DNA of 64,000 bases from Streptomyces sp. NBC_00536 (GTDB lineage Bacteria; Actinomycetota; Actinomycetes; Streptomycetales; Streptomycetaceae). Shown one piece after another: positions 15,692 to 23,897 of this stretch. The position numbers and the translations under genes were made by a program. Under the pieces are notes generated by a model, which was given only the letters and a program-made list of their open reading frames with translations, ran no database searches and was not told the DNA's origin. The DNA is taken from NCBI RefSeq assembly GCF_036346295.1, contig NZ_CP107819.1, forward strand, positions 6,324,001 through 6,388,000, given 5' to 3'. Within the stretch, counting starts at the first letter, position 1; each line of letters starts with the position of its first letter.

Positions 15692-16794
15692 TGCGCGGCA
15701 AGGCAGTCGTCCTGGAGGAGTTCGGCCGGCCGCTCGCGCTGCGGGAGTACGAGGTCCCGGCCGCCCCGGCCGGGGGCATGCTCGTCGCCTGCCGCCACGG
15801 CGGCATCTGCGGCACCGATCTCCACCTCCAGCAGGGTCATCTGCCGATCCCCACCCCGCTGGTCCTCGGCCACGAAGGCCTCGGCACCGTACACGAGCTC
15901 GGCCCGGACGCCCCCGCGCACGATGCCACGGGAGCCGCACTGCGCGCCGGCGACACCGTGATGTGGGCTTCCTCGATCGCCTGCGGCTCCTGCGTGCCGT
16001 GCCGGCTCCACCGCGAGCCGACCCTGTGCGAGAACCGCCGCACCTACGGGGTCAATCGCTCCACCACCGAGGGCCCCGAACTATCGGGTGCCTGGGCCGA
16101 GTTCATCGTGCTGCAGGCCGGTACCACCGTCGTGAAGCTCGACGACGGCATCGACCCGCTCGCGGCCATGTCCCTGGCCTGCGCGGGGCCGACCGTCGTG
16201 CACGCCCTCCACGAGCGGCGGCCGGTGCGCCTCGGTGAGACGGTCGTGGTCCAGGGCAGCGGCCCGGTGGGCCTCGCGGCCGCCGCGTTCGCGCAGCTGG
16301 CCGGGGCCGCCAAGGTCATCCTCGTGGGCGGCCCCGACAGCCGCCTGGCCCTCGCGGCCGCCGCCGGGATCGGTGACGTCCACCTCGACATCACCGCGCC
16401 CGGTGGCGCCGAGGCCGTCCTGGAGCGGGTCCGCGCGGAGACCGGAGGCGCCGGGGCCGACCTCGTCATCGAGTGCGCGGGCGTGCCCGCGGCCGTCGCG
16501 CAGGGCCTCACCATGGCCCGCCGCGGCGGCTCGTACCTGGTCATCGGCCAGTACACGGACGCGGGGGACACCCTGCTCAACCCGCACCAGATCGTGTACC
16601 GGCAGCTCGACGTCGTCGGATCCTGGGCGTTCACCGGCGCGCACCTCGTCGAGTACGTACGTCTGCTGCCCGCCCTCACGGCCCGCTTCGACCTGGCCAG
16701 CCTGGTGTCGTCCTATCCGCTGGACGACCACGAGGCCGCGCTCGCGGCCGTGGCGGACGGTTCGGTGATGAAGGCGGTCCTCACGAACCGGTAG
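15691..16794 (+). CDS. Zinc-dependent medium-chain alcohol dehydrogenase
   Basis: ATG at 15691 overlaps the previous TGA; 367 residues, normal for the family. The catalytic zinc site is C40 (CGTD) with H61-E62 (GHEGLG). Four Cys at 98, 101, 104 and 113 bind the structural zinc, with one residue more than usual before the last. The Rossmann motif QGSGPVGLAAAA follows near residue 187. The enzyme should oxidise an alcohol to a ketone or aldehyde with NAD(P)+, or the reverse. As the last gene of the run after two oxygenases, it may oxidise a hydroxyl installed by them. The gene ends just before a strong terminator. Confidence 0.9.
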   Translation: MRGKAVVLEEFGRPLALREYEVPAAPAGGMLVACRHGGICGTDLHLQQGHLPIPTPLVLGHEGLGTVHELGPDAPAHDATGAALRAGDTVMWASSIACGSCVPCRLHREPTLCENRRTYGVNRSTTEGPELSGAWAEFIVLQAGTTVVKLDDGIDPLAAMSLACAGPTVVHALHERRPVRLGETVVVQGSGPVGLAAAAFAQLAGAAKVILVGGPDSRLALAAAAGIGDVHLDITAPGGAEAVLERVRAETGGAGADLVIECAGVPAAVAQGLTMARRGGSYLVIGQYTDAGDTLLNPHQIVYRQLDVVGSWAFTGAHLVEYVRLLPALTARFDLASLVSSYPLDDHEAALAAVADGSVMKAVLTNR

Positions 16795-16817
16795 CAGGTG
16801 AGCGAGAGGTGTCGCGC

Positions 16818-16854
16818 GTGCGGAGCCGCCGGATCCCATCCGGCGGCTCCGCAC
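16818..16854. terminator. Bidirectional terminator between the biosynthetic run and the exporter gene
   Basis: A perfect 17-base-pair stem (16818-16834 with 16838-16854) and a three-base loop CCC. It closes the plus-strand operon and also the minus-strand exporter gene, whose last base coincides with the stem end. Confidence 0.9.
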
Positions 16855-18371
16855 TAGTGTGAGACCGTCATCGGGACGGCGTCGGTCTTCCCGGTGGCGG
16901 CTCCGGCCCCGGCGCCCTGGGACCCCGTACCGCCGTTCTGCCGCCCCGCGTTGATGAGGGTGAAGGCCACGGCCGCGGCCGCGACGAGGATGCCGACCGC
17001 CCACCAGATCGCGGTGGCATAGCCGTGCACGGCCGCCGCGTCGGCCAGCCTGGCCCGGTCGGCGGCCGAACGGGCGTGCTCGGCCATCCAGTCGGTGGTG
17101 GCACCCGCCGCGATGGTGTTCAGCAGGGCGGTGCCGATGGAGCCGCCGACCTGCTGGGAGGTACTGACCAGGGCGGACGCCACACCGGCGTCCTGCGGCC
17201 GCACACTGCGGGTGGCCAGGCTCATCGCGGGCATGAACGCCGTGCCCATGCCGAGGCCGAGGAGCACCTGCGCGGGCAGGATCACCCCGGCGTACGAGCT
17301 GTCGACCTTGATCTGGGTGAGCAGCGCGATGCCGAGTGCCGAGGTCAGGAAGCCCGGACCCATCAGGAGCCGCGGTGGCAGGCGGGTCATCAGCCGGCTG
17401 CCGATCTGCGTCGACCCGATCACCATGCCGACGATCATGGGCAGGAAGGCGAATCCGGTGAGGACCGGCGTGTACCCCTTCACGACCTGGAGGTAGTAGG
17501 TCAGGAACAGGAAGAGCCCGAACATGCCGATGACGGCCAGCCCCAGGGAGAGGTAGATGCCGCCCCGGTTGCGTTCGGTCACCACCCGCAGCGGGAGCAG
17601 CGGGGCCGCGACCTTGCTCTCGACCAGGACGAACGTGCCGAGCAGCACCACCGAGGCGATGAAGAGCGCGACGGTGACGGGGGCGGTCCAGCCGTCGGAC
17701 TCGGCGCGGGTGAACCCGTACACCAGTGACAGCAGGCCGAAGGTGGCGAGGACGAGCCCGGGGAGGTCCAGGCGGCCGGTCTTGCGGGCACCGGCGGGCT
17801 CGCGCATCACGGTGACGGCGCCGAACGCGGCCGCGATGGCGAACGGAATGTTGACGAACAGCGCCCAGCGCCAGTTCAGGTACTCGGTCAGTGCGCCGCC
17901 CATGATCAGGCCGACGGCGCCGCCGGCACCGGAGATCGCGCTGTAGATCCCGAACGCCTTGGCCCGCTCCCCGGGTTCGGTGAAGGTGACCGCGAGCAGC
18001 GAGAGCGCGGCCGGGGCGAGCAGCGCGCCGAACACGCCCTGCAGGGCGCGGGCGCCGAGCAGCATCCCGGGGTTGACCGCGAGGCCGCCCAGTGCGGACG
18101 CGCCGGCGAAGCCGAGCAGGCCGATGATGAACGCGCGTCTGCGGCCGGTGAGGTCGCTGATGCGCCCGCCGAAGAGCAGCAGGCTGCCGAAGGCCAGCGA
18201 GTAGGCGGTGATCACCCATTGCCGGTTGCCGTCGGAGATGCCGAGGTCGTGCTGGGCCGAAGGCAGGGCGATGTTCACGATGGTCGTGTCGAGCACGACC
18301 ATCAACTGGGCGAGGCCTATGAATAACAGCGCTTTCCAGCGCTGCGGGTCCGACTGAGGAGTTGCGTGCAT
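16854..18371 (-). CDS. MFS multidrug exporter, DHA2 (EmrB/QacA) type
   Basis: The 505-residue protein is the usual length for 14-helix drug:H+ antiporters. The first helix ends in the family motif VVLDTTIVNIALPSAQ; motif A appears as GGRISDLTGRRRAF; motif C as SGAGGAVGLIMGGAL. The first acidic residue of helix 1 (Asp of LDTT) is typical of proton-coupled drug exporters. It sits 52 bases downstream of a TetR gene on the same strand and next to the NRPS run, the normal layout of an inducible self-resistance exporter. It probably exports the product of the cluster. Confidence 0.9.
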   Translation of the reverse strand: MHATPQSDPQRWKALLFIGLAQLMVVLDTTIVNIALPSAQHDLGISDGNRQWVITAYSLAFGSLLLFGGRISDLTGRRRAFIIGLLGFAGASALGGLAVNPGMLLGARALQGVFGALLAPAALSLLAVTFTEPGERAKAFGIYSAISGAGGAVGLIMGGALTEYLNWRWALFVNIPFAIAAAFGAVTVMREPAGARKTGRLDLPGLVLATFGLLSLVYGFTRAESDGWTAPVTVALFIASVVLLGTFVLVESKVAAPLLPLRVVTERNRGGIYLSLGLAVIGMFGLFLFLTYYLQVVKGYTPVLTGFAFLPMIVGMVIGSTQIGSRLMTRLPPRLLMGPGFLTSALGIALLTQIKVDSSYAGVILPAQVLLGLGMGTAFMPAMSLATRSVRPQDAGVASALVSTSQQVGGSIGTALLNTIAAGATTDWMAEHARSAADRARLADAAAVHGYATAIWWAVGILVAAAAVAFTLINAGRQNGGTGSQGAGAGAATGKTDAVPMTVSH

Positions 18372-18423
18372 GACGTCTTTCGGTTGACCGGGCGGCCGGG
18401 GTGGGCAGGGTGGGCGGGGCTGC

Positions 18424-19068
18424 TCAGGGAGCGTGGTTCAGCGAGGGCAGCAGGGCGGGCAGGAGTTCGGCGAGTACGTCGACCGCGGCGTCCAGCACTT
18501 CATCGCTGCCGGGTCCGCCCGTGGCGGTCCGGGCGAGGACGCCCTCGCGGGAGGCGAGCAGGAAGGTGGCGAGGCTCTGCGCGCCGGCACTCTTGCCGTT
18601 GCGCTCCAGCAGGAGCGCGAGGGCTCCGGTGACGGCCTTGTCGTGCTCGTGGAGCCGCGCGCTGAGCTCCGGGCTGCGGGCCGCGTCGAGCCGGAACTCC
18701 AGGAAGAGCAGGATCCAGCCCCGCTCGTCTGGATCCACCGCCAGGAGCAGTTCCCCGATCCGGCGGGCCGACCCCGGGGCCGGTGCGTGCAGCAGGCTCT
18801 CCAACTGGTCGAGCCGGTGTGCGGAATGACGGTCGAAGAGCGCGAGGACGAGGTCCTGCTTGCTCTCGAAGCTGGAGTAGAACGCACCCCGGGTGTACCC
18901 CGCGGCCGCGCACACGTCCTCGATGGTGGTCTTCGCGTACCCCCGCTCGACCAGCACGCGCCCGGCGGCGTCGAGCAGTCGCGCACGGGTGTGGACGCGT
19001 CGGCGGGGCGGCCGATCGGAATCGGTGGAAGCAGTCTGGGAGGGAGCCACGCGGGAACGATACAACAT
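18424..19068 (-). CDS. TetR-family repressor of the exporter
   Basis: The helix-turn-helix (RARLLDAAGRVLVERGYAKT, then TIEDVCAAAGYTRGAFYSSF) is canonical TetR, followed by a ligand-binding domain of about 140 residues. The exporter gene follows on the same strand. A 27-base palindrome covers 19061-19087, exactly at the start. The ATG at 19068 (214 residues) lies inside this palindrome and has no ribosome site; a GTG at 19050 lies just after it, with TATCGT about ten bases upstream as a possible -10, so a leaderless GTG start is at least as likely. Autorepression and repression of the divergent gene are expected; the inducer may be the cluster product. Confidence 0.88.
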   Translation of the reverse strand: MLYRSRVAPSQTASTDSDRPPRRRVHTRARLLDAAGRVLVERGYAKTTIEDVCAAAGYTRGAFYSSFESKQDLVLALFDRHSAHRLDQLESLLHAPAPGSARRIGELLLAVDPDERGWILLFLEFRLDAARSPELSARLHEHDKAVTGALALLLERNGKSAGAQSLATFLLASREGVLARTATGGPGSDEVLDAAVDVLAELLPALLPSLNHAP

Positions 19069-19087
19069 GTATTTAATACATGGTGTA
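19061..19087. promoter_or_regulatory. TetR operator (27-base palindrome)
   Basis: Half-sites TACAACATGTATT and its partner (reverse complement TACACCATGTATT) differ at one base and meet around a central A/T pair. The site is AT-rich in GC-rich DNA and overlaps the start of the TetR gene, between it and the divergent membrane-protein gene. This is the usual size and position of a TetR operator. Confidence 0.75.
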
Positions 19088-19190
19088 TCGAACTCTCCGG
19101 ACGTCACGCCGCCATGACTGGTGCTCAGGTCCGGACCAGGACCCGCCGTATCATTCGGTGATCATCACGGCATGGGGGACGGGGCGACGC

Positions 19191-20033
19191 GTGAGTGCGT
19201 ACACGGGCGGAAGTGGCTACGAAAACAGACCCGTTGGCGGGCGGCGGCGGGGGTGCGTCGGGTTCCTGTTGCTGCCGGTGCACCTCGCGGGGCGGGTGCA
19301 CCGGCCGACGCGGGCCGACCGGCTGGTGGACCAGGCCATCGAGCGGGCCCAGATCGCCCGTTCGCTCATCGGGCTCGGCGCCACCTTCTGGCTGCTCTAC
19401 TCCTACCCCGTCCAGGAGTCGGCCAAGGGGCTGATGGAGGACCGGCTGGTCGAACTGATCATCAGCGCGGGCCTGTTGCTGGTGCTCGCCCCGCTCATGA
19501 TCGGGGCCTTCGTGTTCTCCGCGCGCCCGCCGGGCCCGGCCTTCTACCGGCGACGGCTGCGCGGACCGCTGCTCTCGCTGGGCGTGCTGCTCGCCACCGC
19601 CGTCGCGTTCTGGGCCGGGGTGCTCCAACAGGGCTACACGAACACGCTGTTCGGGGCCGGGGCGCTCGGCATGCTGCTGACGCCGGTCCTCGGCTTCCTC
19701 GCCCTCTTCTCCCTCCCCTTCACCCTCGCGTCGGCGGCGCTCTGCGTGCACCACGCCTTCCGCACCGCCGACGTCCACGAGGTGCTGCCGCCGCTGATAT
19801 CACCCGTGCTCGTGTGGGCGCTGGCGATCGTGCAGGTCTTCGACAAGGGGCCCGTCGACGCCCCGCTCCCGGTCCGGATCCTCTTCCTGCTCGGGCCGCC
19901 GCTGTCCGTGACCGCCCTGTCCGGCTGGGAACTTCGCCGGCTGCGGGTGCGGTACGGGATCACCCTGCGCGCGGCCCTGGGGCGTCCGGTGTCCGGCGTC
20001 AGCTCGCGGTCGGGTGCCGCCGGACGAGGGTGA
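19191..20033 (+). CDS. Unknown membrane protein divergent from the TetR gene
   Basis: Read from GTG at 19191, the product has 280 residues and about five to six hydrophobic segments, for example LIISAGLLLVLAPLMIGAFV, LLSLGVLLATAVAFWAGVL and LGMLLTPVLGFLALFSLPFT. The N-terminus is Gly/Arg-rich and carries HRPTRADRLVDQAIERAQIA. I recognise no catalytic motif. An in-frame start at 19080 lies in the TetR operator and is less likely. The gene overlaps the convergent VOC gene by 35 bases. Being divergent from the TetR gene, it may be under the same repressor; otherwise nothing ties it to the cluster. Confidence 0.6.
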   Translation: MSAYTGGSGYENRPVGGRRRGCVGFLLLPVHLAGRVHRPTRADRLVDQAIERAQIARSLIGLGATFWLLYSYPVQESAKGLMEDRLVELIISAGLLLVLAPLMIGAFVFSARPPGPAFYRRRLRGPLLSLGVLLATAVAFWAGVLQQGYTNTLFGAGALGMLLTPVLGFLALFSLPFTLASAALCVHHAFRTADVHEVLPPLISPVLVWALAIVQVFDKGPVDAPLPVRILFLLGPPLSVTALSGWELRRLRVRYGITLRAALGRPVSGVSSRSGAAGRG

Positions 20034-20787
20034 ACACCGCGCCCTCCGGGTCCGCGACCAGTGCGAGGCGGCCGAGCGCGGCGTCGTGGGGCGCGTCGAG
20101 CACCCGGCCGCCCAGTTCCACGACCCGCGCCGCCGCCGCGTCCGGGTCGGCCACCGCGAAGAAGGTCATCCAGTGCGCGCCGCGCTCGTGCGGCAGCGCG
20201 CGGCCGACCCCGTGCACCGCGGCGACCGGGCTGCCCTCCAGGTGCAGGGTCAGGTGGTCGAAGTCGGGCTCTTCCGCGGCCTCGCAGTCGTGGCCGAACA
20301 CCGTCTCGTAGAACTTGCCGACGGTCGTGGTGTCCTGAGTGATCAGCTCGTTCCACACGGGGGTGCCGGCGGGCCCGGCCAGCCCGGTGCCCATGTGGCC
20401 CTCGGCCTGCCAGATGCCGAAGATCGCACCCGCCGGGTCCGAGCAGATCGCGACCCGGCCCGCGGCGCCCGCGTCGAGCGGGCCGACCGCGACGGTGCCG
20501 CCACAGGCGCGGATGGCCTCCGCCGTCGCGTCGGCGTCATCGGTGGCGAGGTACGTCGTCCAGGCCACCGGGAGCTGACGGTCGCGCGGCATCTCACCGA
20601 TGCCCGCCACCTCGACGCCGTCCAGCAGGGCCCGGACGTACGGGCCGAGCTGCGCGGGGCCCGGAGCGTACTCCCAGCCGAACAGATCGGCGTAGAAGTC
20701 CTCGGTCGTGCCGAGGCCGTGCACCATCAGGCTCACCCAGCACGGTGTGCCGGGAGTGCGCCGCGTCGCTCCCGCTGCCTCGGTCAT
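19999..20787 (-). CDS. VOC (glyoxalase/bleomycin-resistance fold) protein, two domains
   Basis: The 262-residue protein consists of two tandem VOC half-domains (about 10-130 and 140-260), each with the beta-alpha-beta-beta-beta pattern. Visible signatures are GLGTTEDFYADLFGWEYA and TTTVGKFYETVFGHD, the two helices after the first strands, and DPAGAIFGIWQ and DPEGAVFTLV at the ends. This two-domain type is common in Streptomyces and is usually annotated as a hydroxylase-like or glyoxalase-like protein of unknown substrate. The 3' end overlaps the convergent membrane-protein gene. No operon partner is visible. Confidence 0.85.
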   Translation of the reverse strand: MTEAAGATRRTPGTPCWVSLMVHGLGTTEDFYADLFGWEYAPGPAQLGPYVRALLDGVEVAGIGEMPRDRQLPVAWTTYLATDDADATAEAIRACGGTVAVGPLDAGAAGRVAICSDPAGAIFGIWQAEGHMGTGLAGPAGTPVWNELITQDTTTVGKFYETVFGHDCEAAEEPDFDHLTLHLEGSPVAAVHGVGRALPHERGAHWMTFFAVADPDAAAARVVELGGRVLDAPHDAALGRLALVADPEGAVFTLVRRHPTAS

Positions 20788-20961
20788 GTCAGCCGTCTCC
20801 TCCGTCGTACCGCGCCCCGTGTCGGGGCTGATGCTTCCACCCCGGGAGCCCTCGCGCGCCCCGACCGGGCCGCTTTTCCGGGTGCCGCGACAGAGATGAC
20901 CGAATCACTACGGCCCGTCGATGTCCGGCTTGTTACGTGGGCCGACCGGGTGGGGAGGAAG

Positions 20962-21843
20962 ATGGCCCGCATGACTGTGAAGCCCGCGAAGTCCGCGAAG
21001 CCCGCGATCCTCTCCGTGTCCGAACTGACGGCCGAGCTGGCGGGAGGCCGGCCGCCGGTGCTCCTCGACGTCCGGTGGCAGCTCGGCGGCCCCGACCTGC
21101 GCGCCGCCTACGAATCCGGGCACCTGCCCGGTGCGGTGTACGTCGACCTCGATCACGAACTCGCAGGTCCCGCGGGGTCGGGTGGCCGCCACCCGCTCCC
21201 GGACCCGGAGGCCTTCGGGGCGGTCATGCGGCGGGCCGGGGTCTCGGCCCAGGCGCCCGTGGTCGTGTACGACGGCGGTCAGGGGTGGGCGGCGGCCCGC
21301 GCGTGGTGGCTGTTGCGCTGGACGGGTCACGGGGACGTCCGTGTCCTGGACGGGGGACTGGCCGCGTGGACGGCGGCCGGGGGTGCGGTGACGGCCGAGG
21401 CGGTGGCACCGGCCGAGGGTGATTTCAAGCCAAACCCGGGTGCGGAGGGCGGGGCCGGGCTCCTGGACGCCGACGGGGCGGCGGCGCTGGCCAGGGCCGG
21501 GGTGCTGCTGGATGCGCGGGCGGGGGAGCGGTACCGGGGGGACGTGGAGCCGATCGACCGGGTCGGCGGGCACATTCCGGGAGCGGTGTCGGCGCCGACC
21601 TCGGAGAACGTGGGGGCGGACGGGCTGTTCCTGGCCCCGGACGTGCTGCGGGAGCGCTTCGCGGGGCTGGGGGCCGGGGGGTCGGCGCCGGTGGGGGTCT
21701 ACTGCGGGTCGGGGGTGTCCGGGGCGCACGAGGTGCTGGCGCTTGAGGTGGCGGGGATCGGGGCCGCGCTGTACGCGGGCAGCTGGTCGGAGTGGTCCTC
21801 CGACCCCACCCGCCCCGTCGCCACGGGCCCGACCCCCCAGTAG
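20962..21843 (+). CDS. Thiosulfate/3-mercaptopyruvate sulfurtransferase (double rhodanese)
   Basis: The 293-residue protein has two rhodanese domains. The N-terminal one (about 15-130) contains LLDVRWQLGG and the usual ESGHLPGAVYVDLDHEL; the C-terminal catalytic one has HIPGAVSAPTSEN and the active loop YCGSGVSG, in which the Cys carries the persulfide. A Gly-Ser in the loop favours thiosulfate or mercaptopyruvate as donor. Two start codons (20962 and 20971) share one GGGGAGGAAG ribosome site; the first is three bases and the second twelve bases away. A sulfurtransferase at this place, upstream of a convergent sepH, is also the order in Streptomyces coelicolor as I recall it. Likely a housekeeping enzyme of sulfur metabolism. 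Confidence 0.9.
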   Translation: MARMTVKPAKSAKPAILSVSELTAELAGGRPPVLLDVRWQLGGPDLRAAYESGHLPGAVYVDLDHELAGPAGSGGRHPLPDPEAFGAVMRRAGVSAQAPVVVYDGGQGWAAARAWWLLRWTGHGDVRVLDGGLAAWTAAGGAVTAEAVAPAEGDFKPNPGAEGGAGLLDADGAAALARAGVLLDARAGERYRGDVEPIDRVGGHIPGAVSAPTSENVGADGLFLAPDVLRERFAGLGAGGSAPVGVYCGSGVSGAHEVLALEVAGIGAALYAGSWSEWSSDPTRPVATGPTPQ

Positions 21844-21870
21844 CCGCGCCCGGCCCCGGCCTCCGGCGAC

Positions 21871-22192
21871 GCCTCAAACGCCGGCGGGGCTGGGGGTGGC
21901 CTCCGGTGACAGCCCAAGCGGCCCGGCTGCCTCTGCGGTGGCTGGGCCCGGTGGCCGCCGGCGCGGCTGGTGTTGCCTCCGGCGGCGCCTCAAACGCCGG
22001 CGGGGCTGGAAGTGGCTGGGGTAGCAGGGCGGCAGCGCCCGGTCCGGCCTCCGGCGGCGCCTCAATCGCCGGCGGGGCTGGAAGTGGCTGGGGTGGCGGG
22101 GCGGCAGCGCCCGGTCCGGCCTCCGGCGGCGCCTCAAACGCCGGCGGGGCTGGAGGTGTGGCGGGAGTTTTTAGCCTGCCCGGCGTTTGAGG
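21871..22192. repeat. REP-like repeats with a 72-base tandem period
   Basis: The core GCCTCAAACGCCGGCGGGGC occurs at 21871, 21987, 22059 (one base changed, AAT) and 22131. The last three are exactly 72 bases apart, so 21987-22130 is two tandem 72-base units differing at only a few bases, with the start of a third. An inverted copy (CGGCGTTTGAGGGC) ends the block at about 22179-22193 and could pair with the last direct copy as a hairpin. The same core recurs at 29701-29781. The block fills most of the 523-base gap between the convergent sulfurtransferase and sepH genes; nothing else is seen there except the terminator at 22327. Confidence 0.8.
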
Positions 22193-22326
22193 GCCCGCCG
22201 GAGGCTGTACCGGCCGGGCGGGCGCAGGCGCTTCCGCCGTCTGCCCGGCGGCCCGGGCTGGGGGCTGCCTCTGGCGTCCGCCCGGCCGGAGGCCACGGGC
22301 GGCGGGTCGCTGGGGGCCGCCTCTGC

Positions 22327-22357
22327 CTGGTGGGGACGGGGGGCCCGGCCCCACCAG
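22327..22357. terminator. Terminator at the 3' end of sepH
   Basis: Stem CTGGTGGGG (22327-22335) pairs with 22349-22357 around a 13-base GC-rich loop, ten bases after the sepH stop codon on the minus strand. Confidence 0.65.
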
Positions 22358-22366
22358 GGAGGTGGG

Positions 22367-23398
22367 TCACTCCTGCTTTTTGCGGCGGGTGCCGAAGACG
22401 ATCTCGTCCCAGCTCGGGACGGCGGCGCGGCGGCCCGGGCGGACGCCGTCGGCTTCCGCCTGGCGGTCCGTGGTGCCGGTGAGGCGCTCCCGGTGACCCG
22501 CCACGGTGCGCGGCATCAGGACGTCCGCGTAAGCGGCACCCGCACTCGCCGACGCGGCCGGCGGCTGTTCCGCCACCGGCTCGTCCGGCTCCGGCGGTTC
22601 GGCCGCCGAGGGCCGCTCCGGTACGACCAGGTCGCCCCGGAAGCTCGGCACCGCCTCCAGCAGGCTGGTCAGCGAGTCCCGCTCCTCCTCCGGCTCCGGG
22701 GGCGGCGGGGGCGCGGGGCGCTCCAGCTGCCGGTCCAGGGCGCGGTCCAGCGGCCGGTCCCGCGGCAGCCGCGCGATCCTCGGCACGAACGGGAAGCTCG
22801 GCTCCGGCGTCGCGGGCAGGTCGTCGGACTCGCCGATCAGGGAGCGGGCCTCGTCGTCCACGGCCACGACCAGGCGGCGCGGGGGATCGTAGGTCCAGCT
22901 CGCGGAGTGCGGTTCGGCCGCCACCCGGTAGACGAGCAGGACTTCCCAGGTGCCGTCGTCGCGGCGCCACGAGTCCCACTGGACGGATTCCTTGTCGGCC
23001 CCGCGCAGCGTCAGCCGCTCTTGCACGGCCTCGCCGAGCTGGGGTCCGGTGTTCGTGTTCTCGCCGGGACGTCGCACGGAGGTCTTCCGGGCCCGCTCGG
23101 CCATGAACGCGCGCTCCGCGAGCACGGGGCCCTCGAAGCGGCGTACCCGGTCGACGGGGATGCCCGCGAGTTGAGCGACCTCCTCCGCGGAGGCACCGGC
23201 TCGTATCCGGGCCTGGATGTCGCGGGGGCGGAGGTGGCTCTCCACCTCGATCTCGATCTGGTTCAGACGCGCGCGGTCGTTGCGCACGGCTGCCCGCAGC
23301 CGCTCATCGATCGGAAGGGTGTACTCCGTGCTGTCCGCAGCTTTGAGCACCAGTCGTGTGCCGTCATTGGAGACGGCCACGACACGCAGTTCGGGCAT
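22367..23398 (-). CDS. sepH: Septation protein SepH (DUF3071)
   Basis: The ATG at 23398 follows GGGAGGT and gives 343 residues. The N-terminal DUF3071 domain, from MPELRVVAVSNDGTRLVLKA on, is followed by a helix-turn-helix-like part with ESHLRPRDIQARIRAGA and EEVAQLAGIPVDRVRRFEG. The middle is a long Pro/Glu-rich disordered stretch, and the end is a short conserved motif (PSWDEIVFGTRRKK). SepH is an actinobacterial cell-division protein that binds FtsZ and promotes its assembly at sporulation and vegetative septa. Its position beside the sulfurtransferase agrees with the conserved chromosomal order. No sign of alteration. Confidence 0.95.
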   Translation of the reverse strand: MPELRVVAVSNDGTRLVLKAADSTEYTLPIDERLRAAVRNDRARLNQIEIEVESHLRPRDIQARIRAGASAEEVAQLAGIPVDRVRRFEGPVLAERAFMAERARKTSVRRPGENTNTGPQLGEAVQERLTLRGADKESVQWDSWRRDDGTWEVLLVYRVAAEPHSASWTYDPPRRLVVAVDDEARSLIGESDDLPATPEPSFPFVPRIARLPRDRPLDRALDRQLERPAPPPPPEPEEERDSLTSLLEAVPSFRGDLVVPERPSAAEPPEPDEPVAEQPPAASASAGAAYADVLMPRTVAGHRERLTGTTDRQAEADGVRPGRRAAVPSWDEIVFGTRRKKQE

Positions 23399-23897
23399 GG
23401 GGACCTCCCGGGTGGTGCCTGCCGACGTCACGTGCGTCGCTGCTTCCGCTAGTCGAGTGTGGCCTGCCCGGGTGCAGCCTGCCACAACCTTGCCGAGTTC
23501 ATCCGGCGTGTCGGGCATGCGCCCTTGATCGCCGTTATGGCACGGTTACCTGTTGGCCACACACAGTGACCGGACAGTCACTCTGCGCATCAGGAATCCG
23601 TGAGATTCCGCGGCATTGCCGGTTTCGAGCGCCGATTCTGCACCAGCCGGCCCCCTCTCCCGAGTCCGGACATCCGAAAGGAAGGACGGCCCCAGGGCTC
23701 GCCACAGTACTCCATTCGGGCCATGCGGGTGGACCGCCGCGCCGCCGAACTTGTCCAGGGCGGGGGCAGTTGAAAGGCCGTACTTCCGTACGTGGTGTCT
23801 TGCTTCACAGAATCGCCTGAAATGGAACTATCCGTTTCGCTCGCGTGTCAGTAACTGCAGGAAGCACTGAAACGGACGGGGTCTGGGCGCGCAGAGG
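23399..23897. other. Divergent intergenic region upstream of sepH
   Basis: These 499 bases hold the promoters of sepH and of the divergent membrane-protein gene. Two small inverted repeats are visible: GGAATC-N5-GATTCC around 23590-23606, and TCCGTTTC (23831-23838) with its partner GAAACGGA (23869-23876), the latter close to the plus-strand gene. I find no convincing gene in any frame. Confidence 0.5.

Noticed and set aside
20014..20961. Longer N-terminal extension of the sulfurtransferase frame
   Set aside because: The extension is antisense to the VOC gene, and a good ribosome site (GGGGAGGAAG) directly precedes the ATG at 20962.
21844..22200. Possible CRISPR array in the repeat block after the sulfurtransferase gene
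   Set aside because: The spaces between the cores are themselves repeated, so there are no unique spacers, and the core is a known type of intergenic palindrome; no cas genes are present.
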